A stretch of 41,638 nucleotides of DNA from a virus, in the IMG/VR virus record IMGVR_UViG_3300023181_000046, positions 1 through 41,638 of that record; one strand, given 5' to 3'. The position numbers and the translations under genes are program-made. Numbering within the stretch: position 1 is the first letter of the stretch; each line of letters opens with the position of its first letter. Below, piece after piece: positions 29,711-37,158 of this stretch. The notes beneath the pieces are model-generated. The model saw only the letters and a list, made by a program, of their open reading frames with translations, ran no database searches and was not told the DNA's origin.

Positions 29711-29772
29711 ATGCCGATGCTTTGGAGTATCTTGGCTGGGTCGCTCGGCGGTTCTCAAGGCCCCGAACGGTG
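29707..29772 (+). ncRNA. tRNA-like RNA element, copy B
   Basis: Shares GTTTATGCCG(A/G)TG with copy A at 22722, the same first hairpin (here GATGC-TTTGGA-GTATC), and GGCGGTTC further on. It is more diverged than copy A and lacks the perfect T-arm look-alike. It is transcribed with the early operon if read-through of the hairpin occurs. Function unknown; a repeat pair of control RNAs is the best guess. Confidence 0.35.
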
Positions 29773-30147
29773 ACTGACGGATACGACCCGGTCAGTAAAG
29801 GCATAATAGCTAACCCTAGCGTTTAGTTCAAGCCCTTACCCCAAATCGTTATCCTGACAGTCTCGACGCATAGTTCGCGGAGACCGGCGGGGCTATGTGT
29901 TTAAAGGCTAACCGTGGGCCTGCATAGACAAACCCCGACCCGAAAGCACGGAGGGGGCAGGGATCGCCAGACACGGCGGTTTAAGTAGCGTGCAACTGTA
30001 TGGCAGTGATATTGACCATACGGGCTCTAAGCGACGGACGGCTCCAGCGGTCAAGATCGACTAGAGGCAGGGACTAAGGCTCTCGTCATTCAATTGGCTG
30101 GGCCTTGGTCCCCCTTTGGCTCAACGCTCTGGAACTCTCCAACGGTC

Positions 30148-30396
30148 ATGAACAGGATAGATAGAATGGAAGAACTGAATAGACTGATAAAGGAGTACGA
30201 CTTCATCAACGAAATGAGGTGGGGAGACGACGATAAGGAGCCGCCTGCCTGGGAAGAGGTCAGAGACAAGCATTTGTCCAACTGGAACGACAAAGACATG
30301 AGCTTTGAATTCTGGAGCGCCTACATGCAAAGCATGATCATCCACGCCGCACGTGATGTTTGCCAACGGCATTTCCCACGCACTCCCTCATCCTAA
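30148..30396 (+). CDS. Small hypothetical protein
   Basis: 82 residues from ATG 30148 (ATG 30166 also possible). Charged and helical (MEELNRLIKEYDFINEMRWG), with Trp-rich middle and a His/Arg C-terminus (HAARDVCQRHFPRTP). No family recognised. Confidence 0.52.
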   Translation: MNRIDRMEELNRLIKEYDFINEMRWGDDDKEPPAWEEVRDKHLSNWNDKDMSFEFWSAYMQSMIIHAARDVCQRHFPRTPSS

Positions 30397-30457
30397 GCCA
30401 TGCGATATATCCGCTTGCAATGAGTGGCGACCAAGAAAATTCAGGCTTAGTGCGATT

Positions 30458-30511
30458 TGGTGTTTACAACGTCTCCGTTATGGTGTTTACTCACACTCAA
30501 GGAAACGGAGA
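30458..30511 (+). promoter_or_regulatory. Direct repeat plus SD-sequestering hairpin
   Basis: TGGTGTTTAC occurs twice, at 30458-30467 and 30481-30490 (23-base period). TCTCCGTT (30472-30479) is a perfect complement of AACGGAGA (30504-30511), which contains the GGAG ribosome site of the gene at 30518. Suggests a protein-binding pair upstream and RNA-level control. Confidence 0.5.
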
Positions 30512-30517
30512 ACAAAG

Positions 30518-30712
30518 ATGACGCACAAAGCCAAAATCATGATCGATGGGGAAGAATTCATAAACTGCGTTGAGGGCGACGACTACCGATCCCTCTTTGA
30601 AGAAGCCGTAAAGCGTGTAGGTGGAGAGGTTGCGCTGATGATATGGAAACCAAAATACGGCATCTGGCTTCGTGAGAAGCTATCTATTTCAGCGTCTATT
30701 TCCGATGCCTAA
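30518..30712 (+). CDS. Small hypothetical protein
   Basis: 64 residues (MTHKAKIMIDGEEFINCVEG start), mixed alpha/beta, with SD GGAG inside a hairpin. Overlaps the next gene by 8 bases. No family recognised. Confidence 0.58.
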   Translation: MTHKAKIMIDGEEFINCVEGDDYRSLFEEAVKRVGGEVALMIWKPKYGIWLREKLSISASISDA

Positions 30713-30827
30713 AAAGAAAGACACCAGAAAAGGCAACAGGCATCGTCCAGGGTATTCCACAGAATACATGAGGATTTGGCGGGCGCGGAAAAAATCAGCG
30801 GTCGCAAGTAAGGGGAACGATAAATGA
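30705..30827 (+). CDS. Small very basic protein (40 aa)
   Basis: MPKKKDTRKGNRHRPGYSTE then YMRIWRARKKSAVASKGNDK. The Y-x-x-x-Y-M-R-x-W-R-A-R-K-K segment is a frequent motif of tiny basic phage proteins. Overlaps both neighbours (8 bases and ATGA). Nucleic-acid binding is likely from charge only. Confidence 0.55.
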   Translation: MPKKKDTRKGNRHRPGYSTEYMRIWRARKKSAVASKGNDK

Positions 30828-30997
30828 GGGAAGATGTAAGGGATCGGCTTTTGGAAAGTGTTCGTGTAATTTTAGTGCGGTACGATCAAAGAGAACTAAC
30901 CCTAGAAGCTATGAACGACAAGATAAATGACGTTTTGTACCTGATGGCCGACATGATCGCATCCTCAAAAGCCCAAAAGGATAGAGCAGATGAATAG
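30824..30997 (+). CDS. Small helical protein (57 aa)
   Basis: MREDVRDRLLESVRVILVRY start, ATGA-coupled to the previous gene. Fully helical and charged. No family recognised. Confidence 0.52.
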   Translation: MREDVRDRLLESVRVILVRYDQRELTLEAMNDKINDVLYLMADMIASSKAQKDRADE

Positions 30998-31015
30998 TGA
31001 TGGAGGGTCTAACAA

Positions 31016-31234
31016 ATGAGCGACGCTAAAATGTACTTTACGATAAAGCCCTTCATGACCCCAAATTATGCGGTCATGGAAATGCCGCCACGGCCTAAGC
31101 AGGATGGGGCGCAGTCTTTGCCATCGTTCCATATTGGTGAACTAGACTTAGAAACGCTGGACAGGCTGGCTGAGCAGTGGCGACGTGAACTGTATGAGAA
31201 GGCGGGCAAGCCATTGCCGGAGGATCGCAAATGA
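31016..31234 (+). CDS. Small hypothetical protein
   Basis: 72 residues (MSDAKMYFTIKPFMTPNYAV start), SD GGAGGG, helical C-terminus (LDRLAEQWRRELYEKAGKPL). ATGA-coupled to the next gene. Unknown. Confidence 0.57.
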   Translation: MSDAKMYFTIKPFMTPNYAVMEMPPRPKQDGAQSLPSFHIGELDLETLDRLAEQWRRELYEKAGKPLPEDRK

Positions 31235-31569
31235 ACGCAAAACCAAAGACCGATACGGCAAAGAACGAGATAGAAGCGGTACTAGGCGATATGCCATCAA
31301 TGCACATTGAGCATTCTACCGTGTTTCAGAATGAGCTATCCGTTCGCATTGGTGGCTTCGATACCGGCATTATGACGCTGACAGTCGAAATGGATGGGCT
31401 GCAAAGGGCTTACGAGGCAGATGCAGCTAAGAGGGCTGAGGAACACGCTGCAGCCATTGAGCAGCGCCACAGGCTCAAGCGTGACCTGGAACGTGGGCGC
31501 AGAATGGCACTAGCAGCGCAGGCGGCATACGATGAGCCAATCCCGGCTGACATTGAGGGGCAGGAATGA
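31231..31569 (+). CDS. Hypothetical protein with coiled coil
   Basis: 112 residues. Beta start (HSTVFQNELSVRIGGFDTGI) then a long charged coiled coil (AAAIEQRHRLKRDLERGRRM). ATGA-coupled at both ends. No family recognised. Confidence 0.57.
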   Translation: MNAKPKTDTAKNEIEAVLGDMPSMHIEHSTVFQNELSVRIGGFDTGIMTLTVEMDGLQRAYEADAAKRAEEHAAAIEQRHRLKRDLERGRRMALAAQAAYDEPIPADIEGQE

Positions 31570-31826
31570 CAAAAGATGAAAAGCTAAAGTTCATCGAAGA
31601 GGCTCTGGAGAAGGGTCTAAAGGGCATGGCGGAAATGGTCATCGTCATGCGCGACCTGACGGACTGCCTTGAGGACATGACAGACCACTATGTGGAGGTT
31701 AGAAACGACCTCTTTGGCATGGAAGCGGCGGAAGAGATGGAAGTCATTGCGGCCCGGAAGATGATCTGTGAAGTCCGGGAGGGCCTTAACGGGCTACCTG
31801 CGGATGGGAGTAAGGCGGTTGAGTGA
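31566..31826 (+). CDS. Acidic helical protein
   Basis: 86 residues (MTKDEKLKFIEEALEKGLKG start), strongly acidic helices with Met repeats (EAAEEMEVIAARKMICEV). Overlaps the next gene by about 20 bases. Unknown. Confidence 0.57.
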   Translation: MTKDEKLKFIEEALEKGLKGMAEMVIVMRDLTDCLEDMTDHYVEVRNDLFGMEAAEEMEVIAARKMICEVREGLNGLPADGSKAVE

Positions 31827-32016
31827 GAAATGCCAGTGGTGCAATAGTACCCATATCCCATTGGGAATTTGTCCTATGGTGAAAGCTATAGAGTATCATC
31901 CTAATGGAACCGTAAAACGGGTGGAGTTCAAGACGGCAGTGGATTACCCACAAATTCAAAACATTCAGCCAACTTGTCAAAGCCCAATTGTTTCGGCAGC
32001 GATGAGTTGGCTTTAA
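31804..32016 (+). CDS. Small zinc-knuckle-like protein
   Basis: 70 residues from ATG 31804; TTG 31819 is an alternative start that trims five residues. CQWCNSTHIPLGIC gives C-x2-C-x3-H-x5-C, near the zinc-knuckle pattern, followed by VKAIEYHPNGTVKRVEF, a segment I have seen in many rhizobial phage small proteins. Probably nucleic-acid binding; no proven role. Confidence 0.6.
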   Translation: MGVRRLSEKCQWCNSTHIPLGICPMVKAIEYHPNGTVKRVEFKTAVDYPQIQNIQPTCQSPIVSAAMSWL

Positions 32017-32042
32017 CCTTCCTTTCATCCCAAGCCGATAAC

Positions 32043-32063
32043 CTCTCCACATAACCCGGAGAG
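32043..32063 (+). promoter_or_regulatory. SD-sequestering hairpin
   Basis: CTCTCC (32043-32048) is a perfect complement of GGAGAG (32058-32063) with a 9-base loop. GGAG is the ribosome site of the gene starting at 32069. Same layout as at 26826-26846 and 30472-30511. Confidence 0.5.
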
Positions 32064-32068
32064 AATGA

Positions 32069-32311
32069 ATGAGCCTAGGTCTAACAACGGCGCTGATGTT
32101 GATGGCGCATATGGAGAAAAGCATGAGCAGACAGTACGACGCAAAGCACGAGGCTTTGAAGGCATACCCAGACGACCGAACCGCTGGTGTAAACCTGTTC
32201 CTAGACTATCTTGATGTTGGGCTAGACGACTTCGCTTATGAGGAAGGAATGTCGGCTGAGGAATACATTTACGGCCAAGCTCCAAAGCCCGAGAATACAG
32301 ATGAACACTAA
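32069..32311 (+). CDS. Small acidic hypothetical protein
   Basis: 80 residues (MSLGLTTALMLMAHMEKSMS start), with a hydrophobic first segment and an acidic rest (YLDVGLDDFAYEEGMSAEEY). No family recognised. Confidence 0.55.
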   Translation: MSLGLTTALMLMAHMEKSMSRQYDAKHEALKAYPDDRTAGVNLFLDYLDVGLDDFAYEEGMSAEEYIYGQAPKPENTDEH

Positions 32312-32423
32312 TAATTACGAAGCGCAGAAAAACACCATTACCTACGGCAAGCCGGTTACGCGCAAGACCGTTGATGTGTCGCTGAGAGTTTACCGAGTGG
32401 AACAGCTACGGAGGGATAAGTGA
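32301..32423 (+). CDS. Small basic protein (40 aa)
   Basis: ATG 32301, overlapping the previous gene by 11 bases. MNTNNYEAQKNTITYGKPVT then RKTVDVSLRVYRVEQLRRDK. No SD of note; coupling supports it. Unknown. Confidence 0.45.
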   Translation: MNTNNYEAQKNTITYGKPVTRKTVDVSLRVYRVEQLRRDK

Positions 32424-32554
32424 CATACGCTATCATCGCTTTCGCGATATGCTTGCCACCACTCATTTTTATTGCTGTTCTGGCGTTTATGATCGGGCCA
32501 CCCATGCCGCCGAACCAGCCACCGATTAATGCTGATACTAAGCGACCTGAATAA
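32420..32554 (+). CDS. Last early gene, small membrane protein (44 aa)
   Basis: GTG 32420 (GTGA overlap; SD GGAGGGATAA). MTYAIIAFAICLPPLIFIAV then LAFMIGPPMPPNQPP: one membrane helix and a Pro-rich tail. It ends six bases before the terminator. Unknown. Confidence 0.55.
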   Translation: MTYAIIAFAICLPPLIFIAVLAFMIGPPMPPNQPPINADTKRPE

Positions 32555-32559
32555 AACCG

Positions 32560-32590
32560 GCCCCGCTGCTTAACTGTAGCGGGGCTATCT
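32560..32590. terminator. Bidirectional terminator between convergent operons
   Basis: GCCCCGCT (32560-32567) and AGCGGGGC (32578-32585) form a perfect 8-bp stem with a 10-base loop. Plus strand continues TATCTTTT; minus strand continues CGGTTTTATT. It ends both the early rightward and the late leftward units. Confidence 0.82.
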
Positions 32591-33367
32591 TTTCGTCCGC
32601 TGGTAGAGCGTTACAAATCCGTCTGGGGATGAAGAAGTGAACTTACCCTGATCGACCAACGTACGAAGCTGCAAAAGCAAGCGACGGTCATCAGGGGTCC
32701 CATAATCGTTTACAGCCGGGGAAACTTTTATCTCATCGACCTTTGAGAAATCCACTCCATCTGACGTAACATACTCCTTACCTCCGCCAGTCGCTTTTAC
32801 AAACTGCAATCCCGGCTTTGAACTGATGTCATATTTCCCCTGCACACCTTCAGTTCGCATTTTCATTGTGATCCCGGTATTCTCAGCTTGCCCTTTCGCA
32901 AGATCAGGAACATCAGACCAATACAGCCTTTCTTGCCCCCACGGGGCTTGCAAGCGCCCTTCCATAAGCTGGTTTGCTCGTTCGGCATTCATTTCCCTAT
33001 AGAGAGCCGGTACTTCTGCGTCCAAAGACCGCAGATAGTTCGCGCCCATAGTTAGAGAATTTGTCGGCTTAGGAACGGGCATGGAGCCAAGCGATACAAC
33101 CCCAGCCATGTTAGAGGCTTGATCCATCAGAGCGCTGTTGACGGGGTTTACGCTGCCGTCTGGGTTAACCTCTGCATAGCTGTAATCGCCGCGCAGGGCA
33201 TTACCTGGGGCCATGAATGCGCTTTGGACCGATGATGCAGCCCTGCCTATGTCGGACTGCAATGCCTTCAGGATGGCGCTTTCCGAGTAAGCAGGGAGGG
33301 GCTGGCTTTGAGGCTTAGGAAGGCCCAGAAGAATGCTCGCCATATCGGGGCTTTTATATCCGGCCAT
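32585..33367 (-). CDS. Last late gene, virion- or host-directed protein, unknown
   Basis: 260 residues. The first ~110 residues resemble the N-terminal part of phage ejection/polyvalent proteins (GRAASSVQSAFMAPGNALRG then NMAGVVSLGSMPVPKPTNSL). The rest is mixed alpha/beta (VPALYREMNAERANQLMEGR, GLQFVKATGGGKEYVTSDGV). It might be a delivered effector, but no catalytic motif was certain. It ends inside the bidirectional terminator stem. Confidence 0.55.
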   Translation of the reverse strand: MAGYKSPDMASILLGLPKPQSQPLPAYSESAILKALQSDIGRAASSVQSAFMAPGNALRGDYSYAEVNPDGSVNPVNSALMDQASNMAGVVSLGSMPVPKPTNSLTMGANYLRSLDAEVPALYREMNAERANQLMEGRLQAPWGQERLYWSDVPDLAKGQAENTGITMKMRTEGVQGKYDISSKPGLQFVKATGGGKEYVTSDGVDFSKVDEIKVSPAVNDYGTPDDRRLLLQLRTLVDQGKFTSSSPDGFVTLYQRTKR

Positions 33368-33368
33368 T

Positions 33369-33884
33369 TCAGAATATCCTTGAAAATAGCTTGCTGAAGA
33401 ACATCAGCACCGGCTCCAGGAACTTGCTAGAGGTCAGAAGCGCCCCGATCAGAATGCCTCCGATAAGCTGTCCCCAGCGCGTTCGTTTCCCTGCTACAGC
33501 AGGCGCACTAGCTCCTCTCGTGAACAGCAGTAGCCCTGCAAACTGGATGAACACCAAAGCCGCATAAACGTGGGTAGTTTCCAAAGCCATATTGGCTGAG
33601 ACATTATTCCGCGTCGTAATGCCATAGGTTCGCATCAGAACCACCGACAGGAACAGCGCAAACAGCCCGTAGAGGCCCAAAGCGTATCTGTCGCGGCTAC
33701 CAGACCAGAAAGCCCCCCACGCCTCTCCTGAGACCTGCCAGAGCCCAATTCCACCAAACAAGAGCATGAGGAACGATACGCTATCCAGAAGCGGCCCGCG
33801 TTCCATGAAAATCGCAGGGATAGTAAAGATCGCGCATAGGATGATAAGGACGGCGAAGTTGCGAACGCGGGATGGGTCAGTCAC
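33369..33884 (-). CDS. Multi-span membrane protein
   Basis: 171 residues from GTG 33884, overlapping the upstream stop by 8 bases. About five hydrophobic segments (FAVLIILCAIFTIPAIF, SFLMLLFGGIGLWQV, LGLYGLFALFLSVVLM, VYAALVFIQFAGLLLF, QLIGGILIGALLTS). It lies in the lysis cassette, so a holin-related or membrane-modifying role is possible but not shown. Confidence 0.6.
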   Translation of the reverse strand: MTDPSRVRNFAVLIILCAIFTIPAIFMERGPLLDSVSFLMLLFGGIGLWQVSGEAWGAFWSGSRDRYALGLYGLFALFLSVVLMRTYGITTRNNVSANMALETTHVYAALVFIQFAGLLLFTRGASAPAVAGKRTRWGQLIGGILIGALLTSSKFLEPVLMFFSKLFSRIF

Positions 33885-34065
33885 GGTGTTTAGCCTCATC
33901 CAACTGGCGGAATAACTCTTGCAGCATATCGCCAACGCTTGTTTCCTGAGCGCGTTGTGAAATACGATTGCGCACCCTATCGTTCTTTACCACAGCAGCC
34001 GCCAATTTACCGCGCTCCTGTCGCACTGTTTCTTCTAACTCTTTGTTCTTCCCAAATCGCCACAT
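33877..34065 (-). CDS. Small charged coiled-coil protein
   Basis: 62 residues from ATG 34065 (TGATG overlap). MWRFGKNKELEETVRQERGK, then charged helices to the end. No signal peptide or lipobox, so it is not an obvious outer spanin. Unknown member of the lysis cassette. Confidence 0.52.
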   Translation of the reverse strand: MWRFGKNKELEETVRQERGKLAAAVVKNDRVRNRISQRAQETSVGDMLQELFRQLDEAKHRD

Positions 34066-34349
34066 CAAATCTGGCCTTTGTTGAGAAGGGATCGCGTGAC
34101 TGCAAGAAGTTCCTTGGTAGCGTCGGTGTTCTGAACCATTCGTTCTTCCGCGCTATTTAGGTTGTCGGTGGACTTGGCAACGGCTTCAAGGGCTATGCGG
34201 GTATCCGCTATTTGCTCTTTCCGAACGTCATCCTTATCCTTGTATAGCTTGATAATGTGGTTCGTCAGAAAGATAACCGCCAACACCAGAAGCGTTGATA
34301 TTCCATAGGGGCCTAGTGCGATTAACTCGCTGACGAGTTTCGGGTCCAT
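34065..34349 (-). CDS. Membrane-anchored coiled-coil protein (possible i-spanin-like)
   Basis: 94 residues. A membrane helix near the N-terminus (YGISTLLVLAVIFLTNHIIK) is followed by a long coiled coil (RIALEAVAKSTDNLNSAEER). That is the topology of Rz-type inner spanins, and the position after holin and endolysin fits. No outer spanin partner was found, so the call is tentative. Confidence 0.5.
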   Translation of the reverse strand: MDPKLVSELIALGPYGISTLLVLAVIFLTNHIIKLYKDKDDVRKEQIADTRIALEAVAKSTDNLNSAEERMVQNTDATKELLAVTRSLLNKGQI

Positions 34350-34705
34350 TACTTACCGAGAATGATATCCAAAAGGGTCTTTTTGCTGCTGACGTTCGTT
34401 ACCACATCGGCCACTTCCTTCTCCTTCTTCGGAGCAAGGGTATTGGTAACGAGCTTTCCGTCCTCAAGGACAACTGCTTGTGCCTTATTCGTTGAGCGGA
34501 AAGACACCACCTGAGCGTAAAGCCAAAGCGCAAGACCAATGAGCGCCGAGACGGTCAAACCGCCGCCCTGCCCGCTCACTACCTTCAGAATGATATCCTG
34601 GTACTGAGGCGGGATCGAATTATAGAACGTCACCAGCGTTACGATGATGCCAGCGAACTCGGGGACGCGGCGCAGCATCCATTGTACGGCGACTGACTGA
34701 AGCAT
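34349..34705 (-). CDS. Holin-like membrane protein
   Basis: 118 residues from ATG 34705 (TAATG overlap with the endolysin stop). Two hydrophobic segments (PEFAGIIVTLVTFYNSI and GGLTVSALIGLALWLYAQVV) and a charged, coiled C-terminus (KKEKEVADVVTNVSSKKTLL). Size, topology and coupling to the endolysin fit a class II-type holin. Confidence 0.6.
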   Translation of the reverse strand: MLQSVAVQWMLRRVPEFAGIIVTLVTFYNSIPPQYQDIILKVVSGQGGGLTVSALIGLALWLYAQVVSFRSTNKAQAVVLEDGKLVTNTLAPKKEKEVADVVTNVSSKKTLLDIILGK

Positions 34706-35346
34706 TAGAACCTCACTTGGGTTATGACATAGAGAACTGCGAGGATGGCAGCGCCTAGAGCCCACGGCCAGATGCTGAAGGGCTTAGACGGCTCATAATC
34801 GGGCTGGGCTACGATGATGGGAGCGTCAGGAGGCATAATTCCCTCATTGCTTCCACCGTCGAACGTTGACTGCTTTGCGGGCGAGGCCAAGAACAACTGA
34901 CGTTCAGCCTCGCGCCGTCGCGTAAGGCCAGCCAGAACCTTTCCAGCAGCCTTGTTCCACTTGGCGAACTCTGTCGCAGCGCCCGTGAAATCACCCGCAT
35001 TGATCTTCTTGAGGAGCGTAGACTTTCCCAGATTTCCCTCACCAAGATTGTAGGTGAATGACACAAGCGCCCCTCGCTGATTGGCGTTAAGCGGGACCTT
35101 TACGAGCTTATCAACGGCCTGCTCATACTTGAGCAAGTCGGCCTTGAGCGTGGCAATACCCTCATCCTTGGTGAACTTCAGTTTCCGGTCGGCCTCGGAC
35201 TTATAGAAAGGGGCGTTCCCCGTCGCGTTGGTATGACCATACATGGCGGTCGGCACTTTCCAGCCATGGGCTGGGTCGGCATACCAGTTAGGGACGAAGC
35301 CCTCAAATTCCGTAATCAGCCGAATAGTCGCGTCATTCACAGCCAT
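34705..35346 (-). CDS. Endolysin, GH24 lysozyme with C-terminal membrane helix
   Basis: 213 residues from ATG 35346 (SD AGGAGG). The GH24 catalytic stretch EGFVPNWYADPAHGWKVPTA gives E15, D24 and T33, the lysozyme triad, with YGHT next. Further family motifs are QRGALVSFTYNLGEGNLGKS and AGLTRRREAERQLFL. Residues ~185-213 end with IWPWALGAAILAVLYVITQV, a strong membrane helix at the C-terminus. There is no N-terminal signal anchor. Tail-anchoring of an endolysin is unusual and may keep it inner-membrane bound until the holin triggers. Confidence 0.88.
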   Translation of the reverse strand: MAVNDATIRLITEFEGFVPNWYADPAHGWKVPTAMYGHTNATGNAPFYKSEADRKLKFTKDEGIATLKADLLKYEQAVDKLVKVPLNANQRGALVSFTYNLGEGNLGKSTLLKKINAGDFTGAATEFAKWNKAAGKVLAGLTRRREAERQLFLASPAKQSTFDGGSNEGIMPPDAPIIVAQPDYEPSKPFSIWPWALGAAILAVLYVITQVRF

Positions 35347-35348
35347 GG

Positions 35349-36107
35349 TCAACCTCCTATGCCTAAAGTCGTTAGGGCTGCCCGACCATCGGCGATCTGG
35401 ATTGCAATCCCAGCCGCGTTCAGATGCAGACCATCCAGCGAGTACGCCGGGTTTAGATGGCCGTTTGAGTCCTTGAACTTGTAGGCGTTCTGGATCAGAA
35501 CAGTGTTAGCACGGTTAAGGAAAATGGTTTGCATCACCGAATTGATCGCCTCGATATTGGCGCTAGTGATGCCGGGATTTCCATTGTTTGCGAGAACCGG
35601 AGTGCATTCGTAGATCACCAGTGGGCCGGTCAACCATGCCGCAATCTTCTGAAGCATGCCAGTGGCGCTGACGAGAGTATCGGCGGAGCTGTAGCCCTCC
35701 AAAGCCTCTTGGTTCAGATGGTTCTGGAGCAGGCCATAGATGACGATGCCCGCCGCCTGTGTCCAGTAGTTGACGCCCTTGACTGGATAGGGGCCGCGAA
35801 CCGTCCCGTCATGAAACCATGACATTTCATGGTCATCGGCAATCTGGTGCATGACCTTGCGCAGATCGTTTCCGGTGATGGTATAGTCTACGGCATAGGG
35901 GGAAAGTCGGGACCAAGGGACGTAATTGCCCATAGAGCAACCCAGAACAGGGATCATGCCGGGGACCGACCCGACCGATTTTCTGGTCAGTTCTGCCATT
36001 CGCGTGGTGAAATGATCGAGATTGCGCGGGCCAACCGCCAGCGGGAGGCTGGCGGGCGTAGTGCCGTTGCGGCAGTTCTGTGCTGTTGGATATGTAGGCC
36101 AAGCCAT
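35349..36107 (-). CDS. SGNH/GDSL-like hydrolase
   Basis: 252 residues. An SGNH block I-like VLGCSMGNY gives a nucleophile candidate S58, and block V is DGLHLNAAG with D225 and H228 (the D-x-x-H pair). GIVIYGLLQNHLNQEALEGY supplies a block III-like Gly/Asn region. Such esterases on phage tails often remove acetyl groups from surface polysaccharide. It lies between the appendage gene and the endolysin, so virion-tail use or lysis help are both possible. Confidence 0.72.
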   Translation of the reverse strand: MAWPTYPTAQNCRNGTTPASLPLAVGPRNLDHFTTRMAELTRKSVGSVPGMIPVLGCSMGNYVPWSRLSPYAVDYTITGNDLRKVMHQIADDHEMSWFHDGTVRGPYPVKGVNYWTQAAGIVIYGLLQNHLNQEALEGYSSADTLVSATGMLQKIAAWLTGPLVIYECTPVLANNGNPGITSANIEAINSVMQTIFLNRANTVLIQNAYKFKDSNGHLNPAYSLDGLHLNAAGIAIQIADGRAALTTLGIGG

Positions 36108-37096
36108 TAGCCTCTAACTCCCTCAAGGGTGATATGCCCTATATTGATATTTCCAGATGAGAAGAACATTCGGAATGCGTTGCGGGCCGTAGTATCAAGC
36201 CTCTGTCCAGCAACTTGAGTGGTGAACAGGACACCGGCAGCATTCTTCTCCATACCTGTCGCGCTCAACGTCATGGAAAACGTCTGGTTAAATTGCTCCA
36301 TGATTATTTCCAACTGGATGCCTTCGTCCGAAGCGTTACCAACACCCGATGGTGTGAACGATATCGAGGTAGCCGAGGCATTGGTTACTCTAGCAGTGGT
36401 GGCGTTGTCCGAGTAAAGCTGCTGCCAATAGTAGTTAGCCGCTGCTCCATCGTATGAGGAGCCGTTATTGGTCGAGGTTTGCAGCAGGAGATTAACACCG
36501 TCTGTCGCAGGAGCGAGAAATCCGGTAACTCGCAACCGCCTGTATGCGCCGAGGTTCGTATAAGCCACGACAGCGCCGGAAACAGGGCCGGAGGCGATGG
36601 TTTCCCATGCGTAAGCGTTGGGGACTACGGCAGCGCGTTGGTAGTTTAGGCACTTCCAGTTCCCTGAACCAAGGCTTTCAAATAGGGCTGTATCGCCAGC
36701 AGCAGTTACAATGTTGGCTGAGCCGGGGAGGATCAGGCTTACTGCGTTATGCGTTAGTGTAAGGACACCGCTGAACGTAAGCCAGCGCTTGGCTCCCGCC
36801 TGAGCCGCTCCCAAAGCTGTGATGGTCGTGGTGCCCGTAATGGTAATATTGGTTCCCGTCGAAGTGCCAATATTAGTCGTTCCAGCCGATGCCAATGTGG
36901 CAAACGGGCTAAGATTATCCGCGCCAGCAACGGCATCCGTCGCATTCGTCCCGCCGTATTCAAGCGGCTGGGGCGTGTTGAAAGTTTGGGCGATATCGTT
37001 CATCGCAGCGTTCCATTCTGCGGAACGAATGATCTCCAGGGGAGCCTTTGGGACGGTGCCGGGAGGCAATGTGTAAATGACCGGGCTGCGAGCCAT
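36107..37096 (-). CDS. Tail appendage (fibre) protein
   Basis: 329 residues. Residues ~75-155 carry the common fibre module with GTNITITGTTTITALG-x-A-Q-A-G-A, LTLTHNAVSLILPGSANI and TAAGDTALFESLGSGNWKC. The C-terminal half is beta-rich. The N-terminus (RSPVIYTLPPGTVPKAPLEI) may attach to the tail. Its stop is coupled to the SGNH gene (TAATG), so binding and enzyme activities are made together. Confidence 0.78.
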   Translation of the reverse strand: MARSPVIYTLPPGTVPKAPLEIIRSAEWNAAMNDIAQTFNTPQPLEYGGTNATDAVAGADNLSPFATLASAGTTNIGTSTGTNITITGTTTITALGAAQAGAKRWLTFSGVLTLTHNAVSLILPGSANIVTAAGDTALFESLGSGNWKCLNYQRAAVVPNAYAWETIASGPVSGAVVAYTNLGAYRRLRVTGFLAPATDGVNLLLQTSTNNGSSYDGAAANYYWQQLYSDNATTARVTNASATSISFTPSGVGNASDEGIQLEIIMEQFNQTFSMTLSATGMEKNAAGVLFTTQVAGQRLDTTARNAFRMFFSSGNINIGHITLEGVRG

Positions 37097-37158
37097 AGTT
37101 CTATTTCTCCGAACGGCGTTTTAAGATTGATACCATAAATCCAACCAATGCAAAACGG

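Larger units (their letters stand above)
29654..30147. other. Non-coding region after the recombination genes
   Basis: No convincing gene in ~490 bases. It contains a terminator-like hairpin (29671-29705), tRNA-like element copy B (29707-29772), CTGAC/GTCAG (29774-29796) and ACGCATAG/CTATGTGT (29868-29901) stems, and several GC-rich symmetric patches. It lies where the polarity of the GGCTTTGG motif flips, so an origin or a control RNA are both possible. Confidence 0.5.

Noticed and set aside
30990-31019. Nine-codon frame MNSDGGSNK
   Set aside because: Too short; most likely just the leader carrying the SD of the next gene.
32585-33367. ADP-ribosyltransferase-like toxin
   Set aside because: LYREMNAERA recalls the first motif of such folds, but no further catalytic motifs could be placed with confidence.
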